Below, piece after piece: positions 1 through 9,350 of a DNA stretch of 64,000 bases (position 1 is the first letter of the stretch; each line of letters starts with the position of its first letter). The DNA lies in NCBI GenBank assembly GCA_032821775.1, contig JAVLRN010000004.1, forward strand, positions 1-64,000. The letters run 5' to 3'. The notes under the pieces were generated by a model. It saw nothing but the letters and a program-made list of their open reading frames with translations. It was not told the origin of the DNA and did no database searches. The stretch is from Sanguinoderma infundibulare. Its lineage: Eukaryota; Basidiomycota; Agaricomycetes; Polyporales; Polyporaceae. The translations under genes were made by a program, and so were the position numbers.

Positions 1-116
1 CCCCTACCCTTACCCTAACCCTAACCCTAACCCTAACCCTAACCCTAACCCTAACCCTAACCCTAACCCTAACCCTAACCCTAACCCTAACCCTAACCCT
101 AACGCTAACCCTAACC
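1..116. repeat. Telomere repeat array (CCCTAA)n
   Basis: The window starts with about 17 copies of CCCTAA (TTAGGG on the other strand). The first two units are slightly imperfect and there is one CGCTAA variant at about 101-106. The C-rich strand reads 5' to 3' into the chromosome, so the left edge is the physical end. The array runs without a break into the left direct repeat of the retroelement, which itself begins with telomere-like units. Confidence 0.97.
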
Positions 117-689
117 GACCCCTAACCTTACCCGAACCCTAATCAAACCCTAACGGAAGTACCCGTTGAGTAAGCGCGCGCTTAAACACCGCGCTTATTA
201 TGTAAGATTAAGCGCCTTAAGTTCGTCTAAGGGCACGTGACCATCTAAGCGCCGCAAGCGGCGCTTAGATTGCGATTGGTCACGTGCTAGGTCACGTGCT
301 CTTTATCTAATCTCATCTTCCCCGGATCACGGTCCGGACGTGATAAGATAAGGATGAAGTGAACACGTGATGACCGGCGGGGCGGCCATCAGAACGTAAG
401 CTTGATTAGTCCTCGGCCCGCGCCAGGCTACTCTAGACCGCCGGCTTCTCGGCCGGCACGATCACGCCATCGCTTCGGCACAGTTATTTGCAATTGCGCA
501 CGGACCATCGTACGATCGGTTTAATTCAGCCAATCGGAACTCCGTGTGAACGGACCAAACAACAGGATACTAAGGTTGCCCTGACGAGCATATAAGCGAA
601 ACAGGCGAGCAGGAGGTCGGCAAGTCCACCTCCCCTGTTGGCAACCCCCTTTCGTAGCTAGTCGTTGCGTGTTCACTCCATCCTAACCC
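101..689 (+). repeat. Left pseudo-LTR of the PLE (589 bp)
   Basis: This segment matches 5097-5685 at a constant offset of 4996 with no difference seen by eye. It begins with telomere-like units, contains inverted pieces (for example the snapback around CTAAGCGCCGC at 245-270) and ends with the hammerhead ribozyme and a short tail. The perfect match of the two copies implies a recent insertion or ongoing homogenisation. Confidence 0.93.
574..646 (+). ncRNA. Hammerhead ribozyme, left copy
   Basis: All conserved parts are present. Stem I is GGTTGCC (574-580) with GGCAACC (640-646), seven pairs. The core CTGACGA is at 581-587. Stem II is a GC/GC hairpin at 588-597 with loop ATATAA. GAAA is at 598-601. 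Stem III is ACAGG (601-605) with CCTGT (634-638), extended by an inner helix GGAGGT (612-617) with ACCTCC (628-633). The cleavage triplet is GTT, so cutting is predicted between 639 and 640. The two-pair stem II fits the minimal hammerheads described in PLEs. Cleavage would set the 5' end of the sense RNA about 94 nt before the ATG. Confidence 0.9.
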
Positions 690-733
690 TTACATACGCA
701 CAACCGTCCCCCGAGCCCCCGCCACCTTATCCA

Positions 734-3700
734 ATGGCCTTCGCTTCCTCCTCCACTTCTCTCTCGTTCGGTTCCGCTATGACGAGGGCCCTAAGCCCGA
801 GTCTTGCCAACGTGGTCGAGGCAGCCGGCGGGCGGTCCGATGACTCCACGTCCGCGTTCACGCGCCGTTTGGCGCTGAACAATGCGGTGTCGGTGAGCGA
901 TGTGGCGCTTTGCGTCCCGCTCAATTACCGACTTGCCCTGGAAGCTCCGATCAGGCAGATCGCGAGTCTCGCTGAAAAGCGGGAGAGCGTCCGGTCCACC
1001 CGTCGCAAGGCGGAGGCCCATCAAACGGCCGGCACCACCCCAGCCCACCTTGTCCTTAAGACGCCTACGTTGCAGGCCGTCTCTGAGTTCAAGGCTGACG
1101 GCCGCTTCAGCGAGCACGAGAACGCCATCTCTGCCGCCGTCGCCGCTGCTCAGGCGACCATCAACGCCGCGCATATTGCCTTTTTGGCAGCGGAGGTCGA
1201 GTGGCTGGATGCCCAGCTGGGCAGGGACAACCTCTGGTCGGTGCTGAAAGGCCCGGCCCATGAGAAGTACGCCGAGCTCCTCGGTAACAATCAAGAGGTG
1301 ATCTACGAGTACCGCTACGTTGAGCGGGACCCGCGGGACGCCGAAATCCTTATTCCGGAGGGTGATTGCCTCTGGATAAAGGATGGTAGGTACCCAGGAT
1401 ACACTGATCTCCGTCCCGCCGGCTGGAGGCACTCCGCGAACGTCGAAGCGGAGTTCACCAACCTCATGTCCGACCTCCCCTGGATCGCCCAGCGGCTCAT
1501 CTCGATCGCCGAGAACCGCTCGGTTGCCATGCAGAAGAAGATCCAGAAAAAGGAGGTGGTTCAGAAAGACGCCGACCACGAGATGGCCGACGCGACGCGC
1601 CCCGGGCCGTCGCTTCAAGCCACCATCGACAAAGCCGTCACCGGCAAGGTCAAGGCGCTCGAGGCCCAAATCAAAAAGGCAAGTCCTCGCGTTAAATCGC
1701 AGCTTACCCCGCTGATTAAAAACCTTTCTTCAGCTGACGCTCGCAAGCGCCAAGAAAAAGGCCTCGAACAAGTCCGAAGGCAAGGGCGGCAAGACCGCCA
1801 GCTCCTCCTCGAACGACCAGAAGAAGCCCAAGAAGTCGGGCGAGAAGGTCGAGAAGAAGAAGAAGCCGAAGGGCGAGACGAGCAACCAGTCCGCCGATAC
1901 CGGCAAGAAGGGCAAGGGCAAGGCGAAGGCCAGTACGTATACGGACGCCCCTCTACCCTGCCGGACAGGATACTAACAATGACACACACACAGGCAGTTG
2001 ATTACGTCGTCGCCAACACCCCGGTCGGTGTTCTCGAGGCGTCCCAGTTTGCGGCGTACGTTCATACGTCGCCTGGTGTAGTAGTACCTGAGCGTATCGC
2101 ATATTCGTTATCAGTCGGACTTAAATATATGTATTACTCTCCGCGCAACTCTCAATTATTGATTGACGCATTCAACGACTTTGAAAAGCGCTTGCGATGG
2201 CGCATTTATTTCACGTTTAAGGAGGGATTAAATCGACCGTACGATCCAGATTATGACGTCGTCAGCGACCCAAGTGGGAAGCCGGCGCCCGATTTACCGC
2301 TATGGCTTAATAAGGGTATCGACCGTGGGAGGCGCTTCGTTATGAATACGATCGCCAAAATCCCGGACGAACAAAAGGGAGCGGCACCATATAAAACGCT
2401 CAGCCCATCCCCCGCCGAAATAAAAGCCTTTCTTTTAGAGCGAAACTATGTAGTCACTCTTACCGATAAGAATTTGGGACTTGCGGTGTCCGAGCGTACC
2501 TGGATTGAAACGGAAACCTTGAAGCTGTTAAGTAACGATAAGGACTACACACCTATTAGCGAAATAATGGCAAACGCAATATTCAAGGCAAAACAGACAC
2601 GGCTAGATCGTATAGCAACTCAGATCGATGAGAAAACGATCGAACTGGCTTCATTAAAAGTCGACAAGTTCTTACGCAGTAAGTTCCCGGCAGCCGGAAG
2701 TAAATTTCATTACCCTGAATTTTACGGCATACCGAAAATACATAAGAAACCTACGGGATTCCGGCCAATTATACCCTGCCACTCCGTAGTTTTCGGGCCA
2801 GCGGCCAAATTTGTGTCGAAGCAGCTTAAACCTCTCATACGAGCGGCGCCAACCATTATTCATGGAACCAAAGACTTGGTGCAAAAATTGAGCAAAATTA
2901 AACTCCCTAGACCGCCTTTTGGCGAACGGTGGTACTTTGTCACCGGCGACGTTGTCGCATTCTACCCGAACGTTCCCCTCGATCAATGTCTGGATATTGT
3001 GTACCAGATGTGGCTAGACTTCACGTTCGACCCAATAGAATTCAATGCAACGGTAGAGGTCGACGGCATAGTGCGTGGCTTAGCGGGCGCTGAGCAGCGT
3101 GATTATGCTGATATCTTCCAAAAGTGTCTACGGGAAGGCAACACGGATCTGATCTGTAAATATGGCAACAAATTATATAAGCAAAAGCGGGGCCTTGCTA
3201 TGGGCGTCGCGGATTCTCCCGATCTTGCTAACCTATTTGGTTGGCATTTCGAAAAGCTTAGCCAAATAATGACTGACGAGCGCACTGCGTTTTACGGTCG
3301 TTACATCGACGATTGCTTCGGCATTGTTCGCGCCAAGAATAGTAATGAAGCGCAACGATACCTCAGCAGCAAAATATCGTTCGATGGCTGTCAGATCCTG
3401 TGGGAAGCATCTGACTTGCGGTGTAACTTTTTAGACGCGACGTTTTACTTTGGGGGCAATGGCACCGCCCTAGAATGGCGTCCGTATCGCAAGCAGAAGA
3501 ACCACCTTGAACGAATTCCTTGGATTTCTCACCATCCTCTCGATGTTAAACGTGGTACTTTTACCGGTGAGATGTCAAGGCTCGCCACGCTTAGTAGCTC
3601 TTTTCCTGTCTACTTGGGAAGCGTTAAGGACTTGGTATGTCTTTACGTAAAGCGTGGTTACCCACAAGACCTGTTGAATACTTGGGTGAGGAAACACCTT

Positions 3701-4318
3701 ACCGAGCGCTGGGACAATCGTTTACGTGAGAATAACGATCGCGAAACCGAAAGCGTCTTGGTCCTGAAATCCGAGTACAACACGGCCTGGAATTGGTTCA
3801 ATGCTACCGAGTTTGGAGCATCAATCTTAGATTACTGGAGAGATTGGCATGCGAATGCAGATCTCGGCCTACCCCGTCCCGGATTTCCCCCGGCGGAGTG
3901 GCCCCGGCCATCACCAGCGACCCTAGGAAAGTCGCTGGCCGAGACGGAAGGAGCCTTCTTAACGGAAGTGCACACCCCGCCTTCGGGGAGTCTTTGGATT
4001 CCCGATATCCGGAAAATCAGTATGTTAGACCGTCGAGTTCTGGTTTCGCGAAAGCGAACCCGGAATATGTTCGACTTAACAAGTCTTTGGAAAAAGATGG
4101 TGTTTCAGAAGTTAGATGAACGTGTACTGTCGGAACGAGACCCCGACCCGGTTGAAAAACCGGCTCCAGTACGCGCACCTATCGCGTCCAGCTCCCGTCA
4201 TCAGCCCGCGGCCCCTGTCTCACAAGCCGCAGTGGGTGATTCTGATGATGTGATCTATGTCAATTACGACCCGTCTGGACGTCGTTCACCTGGTCTTGGA
4301 TTAGGCCATTTCGGTTGA
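734..4318 (+). CDS. PLE reverse transcriptase, endonuclease-minus, with probable introns
   Basis: Reverse transcriptase of a Penelope-like element. The frame is open from before the chosen ATG (734; reads MAFASSSTS) to the stop at 4316-4318. RT motifs are in order: FRPIIPC (about 2760), VTGDVVAFYPNVPL (about 2940), KRGLAMGVADSPDLANLF (about 3187) and the catalytic box RYIDDCFG (about 3298). Near the C-terminus SRKRTRNMFDLTSLWKK (about 4045) resembles the conserved PLE tail. No GIY-YIG domain follows. The stretch 1734-1932 reads as a natural Lys/Ser-rich linker in the next frame, and as an odd Arg/Glu/Gln-rich one in the continuous frame. Two introns (about 1691-1733 and 1933-1997) restore frame exactly, so the uninterrupted open frame is probably not the true product. 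The N-terminal 300 residues match nothing I recognise. Confidence 0.85.
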   Translation: MAFASSSTSLSFGSAMTRALSPSLANVVEAAGGRSDDSTSAFTRRLALNNAVSVSDVALCVPLNYRLALEAPIRQIASLAEKRESVRSTRRKAEAHQTAGTTPAHLVLKTPTLQAVSEFKADGRFSEHENAISAAVAAAQATINAAHIAFLAAEVEWLDAQLGRDNLWSVLKGPAHEKYAELLGNNQEVIYEYRYVERDPRDAEILIPEGDCLWIKDGRYPGYTDLRPAGWRHSANVEAEFTNLMSDLPWIAQRLISIAENRSVAMQKKIQKKEVVQKDADHEMADATRPGPSLQATIDKAVTGKVKALEAQIKKASPRVKSQLTPLIKNLSSADARKRQEKGLEQVRRQGRQDRQLLLERPEEAQEVGREGREEEEAEGRDEQPVRRYRQEGQGQGEGQYVYGRPSTLPDRILTMTHTQAVDYVVANTPVGVLEASQFAAYVHTSPGVVVPERIAYSLSVGLKYMYYSPRNSQLLIDAFNDFEKRLRWRIYFTFKEGLNRPYDPDYDVVSDPSGKPAPDLPLWLNKGIDRGRRFVMNTIAKIPDEQKGAAPYKTLSPSPAEIKAFLLERNYVVTLTDKNLGLAVSERTWIETETLKLLSNDKDYTPISEIMANAIFKAKQTRLDRIATQIDEKTIELASLKVDKFLRSKFPAAGSKFHYPEFYGIPKIHKKPTGFRPIIPCHSVVFGPAAKFVSKQLKPLIRAAPTIIHGTKDLVQKLSKIKLPRPPFGERWYFVTGDVVAFYPNVPLDQCLDIVYQMWLDFTFDPIEFNATVEVDGIVRGLAGAEQRDYADIFQKCLREGNTDLICKYGNKLYKQKRGLAMGVADSPDLANLFGWHFEKLSQIMTDERTAFYGRYIDDCFGIVRAKNSNEAQRYLSSKISFDGCQILWEASDLRCNFLDATFYFGGNGTALEWRPYRKQKNHLERIPWISHHPLDVKRGTFTGEMSRLATLSSSFPVYLGSVKDLVCLYVKRGYPQDLLNTWVRKHLTERWDNRLRENNDRETESVLVLKSEYNTAWNWFNATEFGASILDYWRDWHANADLGLPRPGFPPAEWPRPSPATLGKSLAETEGAFLTEVHTPPSGSLWIPDIRKISMLDRRVLVSRKRTRNMFDLTSLWKKMVFQKLDERVLSERDPDPVEKPAPVRAPIASSSRHQPAAPVSQAAVGDSDDVIYVNYDPSGRRSPGLGLGHFG
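1691..1733 (+). other. Candidate spliceosomal intron 1 in the PLE gene (43 nt)
   Basis: Donor GTTAAA, branch-like GCTGATT and acceptor TTTCTTCAG. Removal joins codons in phase 0 and moves reading from the upstream frame into the Lys-rich frame. The intron is very short and the donor is weak. A longer alternative with donor GTCAAG at 1649 (85 nt) gives the same frame change. A one-base indel is the competing explanation. Confidence 0.4.
1933..1997 (+). other. Spliceosomal intron 2 in the PLE gene (65 nt)
   Basis: Donor GTACGT at 1933, perfect branch site TACTAAC at about 1970-1976, and acceptor GGCAG ending at 1997 after a CA run. Splicing joins the Lys-rich frame to the RT frame at codon ATT followed by GAT TAC GTC. 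The 65-nt length gives the needed frame shift. The alternative CAG at 1993 does not. Confidence 0.68.
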
Positions 4319-5096
4319 ACATGACATTAGTGAAAAGGCAATCCGGCCTCAGCAGATCGTAGCACTTCAATGTGCTAGGCTGAGCGCTGCGGAATGACGG
4401 ATGGTAGCTCGGCTTATCCGGGCATACCGGGGCATTGTGTCCTCGGTTGTAACCAACGCCCCGCGGTGAATGGGAAAACTGTACCCAACGATGGGCGGGT
4501 TTGGCACCCGCTTTGGCCGCTACGGCGGTGATTTCGATCGTATTGCTTTAAGTCACAGTAGACAAGCTCGATGATTTAGTCGAGAGCTTGGGGTAAACAG
4601 GCGTCGCACGATGATATTAACCCACGTGTTGAGTATACACGGCGCCTGGATGAGTAGACTCTTTACCGATCCGAGGACGTGGAGTGCTACCGCTTCGGCG
4701 GGGCCATCGGACTCTGGAGTCGAAATATTCGTCCCGAGGGGGCGCGGACCCGGCCGGCAGCCTTTGCCGGCTAATTGGGCATTGGCTCGATGATATAAGG
4801 CCTTCGCGCTAGTCTCCGAAAGGGGTACAAGTAACGATTATACGGTTCAGTGGATAGTCGTGTTCGTTCTCAAGACCTTGTACTCTATTTCCCCACGAAA
4901 TGTCAATCAGTAAACTGATACTAACCTGATACTACTCCTCGGTAGCAGGCCCTCAACTGCAAATCAAGGATACTCACGGCCCCGCTCACTGGGGCCGGCG
5001 CGGTCTAACCCAAACCCTAACCGTGAGTCCTTATAAAGTCGACTTAATCGTTGGCTTTGCTGAAGCGCTTATGTTTCACTCGGTTTAGCTAACCCA
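4319..5096 (+). other. PLE 3' untranslated region
   Basis: Between the RT stop and the right direct repeat I see no credible gene. The region holds scattered telomere-like words (CTAACCCAAACCCTAACC at about 5006-5024, and more at 5088-5112). A clean run of CCCTAA-like units leads into the right repeat. Confidence 0.6.
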
Positions 5097-5685
5097 AACG
5101 CTAACCCTAACCGACCCCTAACCTTACCCGAACCCTAATCAAACCCTAACGGAAGTACCCGTTGAGTAAGCGCGCGCTTAAACACCGCGCTTATTATGTA
5201 AGATTAAGCGCCTTAAGTTCGTCTAAGGGCACGTGACCATCTAAGCGCCGCAAGCGGCGCTTAGATTGCGATTGGTCACGTGCTAGGTCACGTGCTCTTT
5301 ATCTAATCTCATCTTCCCCGGATCACGGTCCGGACGTGATAAGATAAGGATGAAGTGAACACGTGATGACCGGCGGGGCGGCCATCAGAACGTAAGCTTG
5401 ATTAGTCCTCGGCCCGCGCCAGGCTACTCTAGACCGCCGGCTTCTCGGCCGGCACGATCACGCCATCGCTTCGGCACAGTTATTTGCAATTGCGCACGGA
5501 CCATCGTACGATCGGTTTAATTCAGCCAATCGGAACTCCGTGTGAACGGACCAAACAACAGGATACTAAGGTTGCCCTGACGAGCATATAAGCGAAACAG
5601 GCGAGCAGGAGGTCGGCAAGTCCACCTCCCCTGTTGGCAACCCCCTTTCGTAGCTAGTCGTTGCGTGTTCACTCCATCCTAACCC
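5097..5685 (+). repeat. Right pseudo-LTR of the PLE (589 bp)
   Basis: Second copy of the 589-bp repeat. It ends CCATCCTAACCC, then A7, then one CCCTAA, then the chromosomal gene sequence. Its end also supplies the accidental stop codon of the truncated gene on the minus strand (5669-5671). Confidence 0.93.
5570..5642 (+). ncRNA. Hammerhead ribozyme, right copy
   Basis: Same sequence as the left copy at offset 4996. Predicted cleavage is between 5635 and 5636. If both copies cut one long transcript, the product is a unit-length RNA of 4996 nt (640-5635). Confidence 0.9.
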
Positions 5686-7037
5686 AAAAAAACCCTAAGA
5701 GGAGGGCTGCGCGCATGTCTGAGCTTGCGCAAGCCTTTATCCAAGGGATGATGCACTCGTCGTAGAAGCGGTGGCCGTCCTGATGGTCTGGGTGGAAGCG
5801 GATTGGATGGAGGAGGAGGTTGCATTCGAGGCGGAGGAAGAGGTCTTTTGCGTTCTGGACCTGCATTGCGAGGCAGTCGTGTGGGAGCTTGTTGTTGACG
5901 AAGCGGAGGAAGCGGCGGGCCTTTGTCTGATGAGGGGCGGACTTTGCCCAGGAGCCGGCGGCGGCGGCGGTGAGCATGCCCTGCTGAGCGATGTGGAAGC
6001 GGGCCTTGTCGCGAGTTTTGTGAGCGAGGGTGTTGTAAGCCTGAGAGTTCTGAGCCTCTATTGTTGGGCGGATGGTGGGGCCTGTGCGGACGGTGTTGTG
6101 GAACATGCGGAGGGGTTCGTAGAGGGGTCTTGGGATGTCGTCGGCCTGCCAGTGGCCGATGTTGCCGGAGAAGAAGTGAGGGTATAGGGAGATGTGGACG
6201 TTGTCGCGGGGGTGGATGATGCGTGCGGTGGGGAAGGTGTTTAGCGGGGGGGAGTTGTCATGTGAGTTGTGTGGTTCTGGGCTGCTGTTGTTGTTGTGGT
6301 CGCTGCTTCTGTCGTCGATGTGGGAGCGGGCGTCGTCGTCCTCGTCGTCTTCGTCCTCGTTGTCATAGCGGTTGTCGTCGGAGTCGTCGTCGTCGGAGTC
6401 GTTGTGACGAGCGAAGGGATGGTCGAAGAGTGCGCAGCGGACCTCGGTGAGGTCCTGGAGCAAGCCCAATTTTGGGAGGGGAGGGGCGTTGCGTGTGAAG
6501 ACGGGCTTGCGACGGGGGATGTAGGAGCCGTTTTTGTCGTAGAAGCGGTTTTCCTTTCCGTCTGCGTTGAAGAGGTCGACGTTGTGGAGGTTTCTGATTC
6601 TGCGGCGCTTGTTTGGATTTGGGGAGTTGTAGACGAGTGGATGGTGTGCGCGGATGTCAGCGTTTGGGATGACCTGCCAGTTGTCGACGAGGCATGCGCT
6701 GTGGGGAGAAGAGGGGATGTGAGTGTGTATGCGACGAGAGAGAGAGGGAGGGACTGACGTGTAGTGTACTGGGAGGGCGAGGGAGAGGCGTGCGATTTTG
6801 GTGAAGTCGAAGCGTTCGTACCAGTAGTTGCGGAAAGCGGGGGAGTCAGGGGGGTTACCGCCCCAGATGCGGCGGTCCTGGCCGTACTGGACGACGATGG
6901 CCATTGGTTGACCTTGTTCCCAGATTGCGCGCTTGTACGAGGGCGGGGCGTGCCTGTACCAAGAACGATACTGACTGCGAATGGTTGTGTTGAGCTCGCG
7001 GGCGTCTTCGAGGGACAGGGAGATGTGTCGGCGGTCA

Positions 7038-7805
7038 CTGGAGAATATGGGTGAGTGAGTGAATGTGCGCAGGGGAGGGAAAGGACGATGACAGTTTTGG
7101 GAAGAGGAGAGAGGAATCGGGTGGACGTGTGTGTGTCCCATCCGCGCGGACACACGAGTGCTGTGTCCGCGCAGAGACACGGGTGCTGTGTCTGCGCGGA
7201 CACAAGAGTGCTGTGTCCGCGCGGACACAAGGGTGCTGTGTCCGCGCAGAGACATGGGTGCTGTGTCCGCGCAGAGACACGGGTGCTGTGTCCGCGCAGA
7301 GACACGGGTGCTGTGTCCGCGCAGAGACACGGGTGCTGTGTCCGCGCAGAGACACGGGTGCTGTGTCCGCGCAGAGACACGGGTGCTGTGTCCGCGCAGA
7401 GACACGGGTGCTGTGTCCGCGCAGACACAAGGGTGCTGTGTCTGCGCGGACACAAAGGTGCTGTGTCTGCGCGGACACAATGGTGCTGTCTCCGCGCAGA
7501 GACACGAGTGCTGTCTCCGCGCAGAGACACGAGTGCTGTGTCTGCGCGGACACACGGGTGCTGTGTCTGCGCGGACACAAGGGTGCTGTGTCTGCGCGGA
7601 CACAATGGTGCTGTGTCCGCGCAGAGACACGAGTGCTGTCTCCGCGCGGACACAAGGGCGGTGTGTCCGCGCGGACACATGAGTGCTGTGTCTGCGCAGA
7701 CACAAGGGTGCTGTGTCCGCGCAGATACAAGGGTGCCCCATCCATGAGTCCTCGTCCCGTTCACACTATTCACACAACATAACACAGAGTAAAGACTGCA
7801 CTCAC
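7038..7805 (-). other. Minisatellite-filled intron of gene 2 (768 nt)
   Basis: Donor GTGAGT right after the codon run ending CAA TTA CT, and acceptor TTCTCCAG before the exon reading DRRHISLSLEDAR. Phase 2 on both sides. Other introns here are about 50-75 nt; the excess is array A. The open frames that cross this intron are repeat artefacts. Confidence 0.75.
7131..7737. repeat. Palindromic minisatellite array A (25-bp unit, about 24 units)
   Basis: The unit is TGTGTCCGCGCGGACACA plus a 7-bp spacer of the type AGGGTGC. The 18-bp core is a perfect palindrome. Many units here carry the variant core TGTGTCCGCGCAGAGACA, which still forms a GTGTC/GACAC stem. The 25-bp period is constant. Confidence 0.95.
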
Positions 7806-8762
7806 AGTAATTGCGTGCACACATTGAAACTCTCGTCATCGTCCACAGGAGGATACGGCTCAGACAGGTAGATGTTGCCAAAGTTCATGCGTTCCAGCAT
7901 CGACGCAAGCATCGACATCAGGATACGGAAGTCGATAGGGTCCATGTGCGTCGGCCCCCCAGAGTGTTCCACACCATGCACATCGACGTCCTTGTCGATG
8001 ACACAGTGGTCCGCAATCAACCACCACACCTCTTCGTCCGCATTCGTCTTCCCCCCAAACGCCATCTTCCCAGCCGGGTCCACACCAAGTACCTTGCGCT
8101 CCCCACGAAACTGCCAGTAACGACGCATGAAGTTCAGCTCCAAGCTCCACGGCACATTGTTCTGCACAACCAGGTCCGCAACATTCGGCAGGACCGCATC
8201 CAGCCCAATGCCACACGGAACCGCAATCTGCTTGTCCAGCCGCGCCTGCACACGTCCAAACAGTCAACACCTCCACACCCCGCAGTCAACAGAATACAAC
8301 TCACCTCCTTCACGCCGAACATAACATCCGGATCATCCGTCTCCACAACGTCGTCCTCCGTCAGCCCCAGCGAAAACTTCGACCGCACCATCTCCATTGC
8401 CCGCGTGCTCTCCTCGCCCTCGTACATCCGCCGCAACTCAGACAGCTCAACAAACTCCACCTTCGTCGCCTCATACTTCGCACGCGAAGACGGGTCCTCC
8501 AGCATCTGCTTCGCAAGCACAGTAGTCACTTCGTCCTGCGACACCCCCTCCCCATCTTGGAACACCGCAGGGATCACAACCCGCTCCTGGTCAAACAGAT
8601 CCTGTTGCGGCGCAGGTCGGTCTTCAAACCCGTCGTCTGGTTCCTCCCCATCGTCCCTCACCACATCATACCGGAACTCGTCCGCGGGCTCCTCACTGCT
8701 CCCCCATAAGTCACTGCCTCGCACCAACACACTCGTCAAATCACATACCTCGGCAGCGGCAT

Positions 8763-9350
8763 CTCTCCTCAGCTCGGGCAGAGTGTAAACAGAAGGGCAC
8801 AAGCATTGACAGGCAAAGTCCACAGATCGAGCACAACGCAACGCTGAGAGTAAGAAAGTGGGCGATCAACTCGTCCCGCTGATCGTCGCTCGCGCACACA
8901 CACCCCGTCCAAAACAACAACTCCAGACCAGCCCAATACCTCCATCTGTTTCATGTCTAAGCAACGTGCCTGGGCTCACCGTTTTAGTCTCCCCCCGCTT
9001 CGCGCCTGGCAGCAGACGTCTCCATCGCATACCCTGTGTGTCTTCATCGCCACATTCGGCTTACACCCAACGCTAAGCTTAATTGCGCGCATCGCTCCAT
9101 CAGCACTTTCCATATGGCGCATCCACCACCTCCCATGTCGTTCAAACCCATTCTCCAAATTCACAAACACAACACATTCATTTCACAGTCTGCATCCTAC
9201 AGCATATACACAGTACAAACACTTTCAGACCAGTCCACAGTCGCGTTCGAGACAGCATACAAATACAATCATTCAACTTCTGCGACGACAGCCAGCACTC
9301 TCACCTCGACCCACGCATAAAGCCGCACGGCTCCATGCGAGTTCCGCCCT
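8763..9350. other. Intergenic region between gene 1 and gene 2
   Basis: Holds the 3' flank of gene 1 and, presumably, the promoter and 5' exon(s) of gene 2. I see no clear TATA box. An ATG at 8954 on the minus strand opens a 61-codon frame that does not join gene 2 in an obvious way. Confidence 0.4.

Larger units (their letters stand above)
101..5685 (+). mobile_element. Endonuclease-lacking Penelope-like element (PLE) at the telomere
   Basis: Two direct repeats (101-689 and 5097-5685) bracket one long reverse-transcriptase gene. The RT has PLE-type motifs and no GIY-YIG endonuclease follows it. The sense 5' end faces the telomere and the 3' end faces the chromosome interior, as expected if a G-rich chromosome end primes on the CCCUAA-containing RNA. 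Both repeats carry a hammerhead ribozyme. Telomere-associated, endonuclease-minus PLEs are known from basidiomycetes (Coprina group) and bdelloid rotifers (Athena group). Assignment to the Coprina type is inferred from the host and the structure, not from a tree. Confidence 0.88.
5669..8762 (-). pseudogene. Gene 2: subtelomeric multi-exon gene, 3' end lost to telomere healing
   Basis: Unknown family. Minus-strand exons end/start as follows: first exon to 8305; 8245-7806; 7037-6759; 6698 to the stop at 5669-5671. Donors and acceptors are canonical and phases agree (phase 0, 2, 2). The large intron 7805-7038 (768 nt) is filled by a palindromic minisatellite. Visible parts are an acidic N-terminal region, a globular central part (VWWLIADHCVIDKDVDV), a long Asp/Asn/Glu-rich stretch (DDDDSDDNRYDNEDEDDE) and a helical C-terminal part. 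The reading frame crosses into the A7/CCCTAA/PLE junction and stops inside the PLE repeat, so the native C-terminus is gone. The start is unresolved. An ATG at 8762 needs a 35-nt intron (donor GTATGT), and an upstream exon is possible. It runs in the same direction as gene 1, about 0.6 kb downstream of it. Confidence 0.6.

Noticed and set aside
355..400. A second hammerhead-like core (CGTGATGACC) in the left repeat
   Set aside because: It lacks the GAAA box and a pairing stem III; only the motif at 574-646 is complete.
665..733. Upstream start of the PLE protein at 665
   Set aside because: The first codon is TTG. The first in-frame ATG is 734, which is also well placed after the ribozyme cut at 640.
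7035..7782. Long open frames on both strands reading HPC/VSART/TQH-type repeats
   Set aside because: The 25-bp unit has no stop in several frames, so any frame stays open. The products are translations of a minisatellite and the region is an intron of gene 2.
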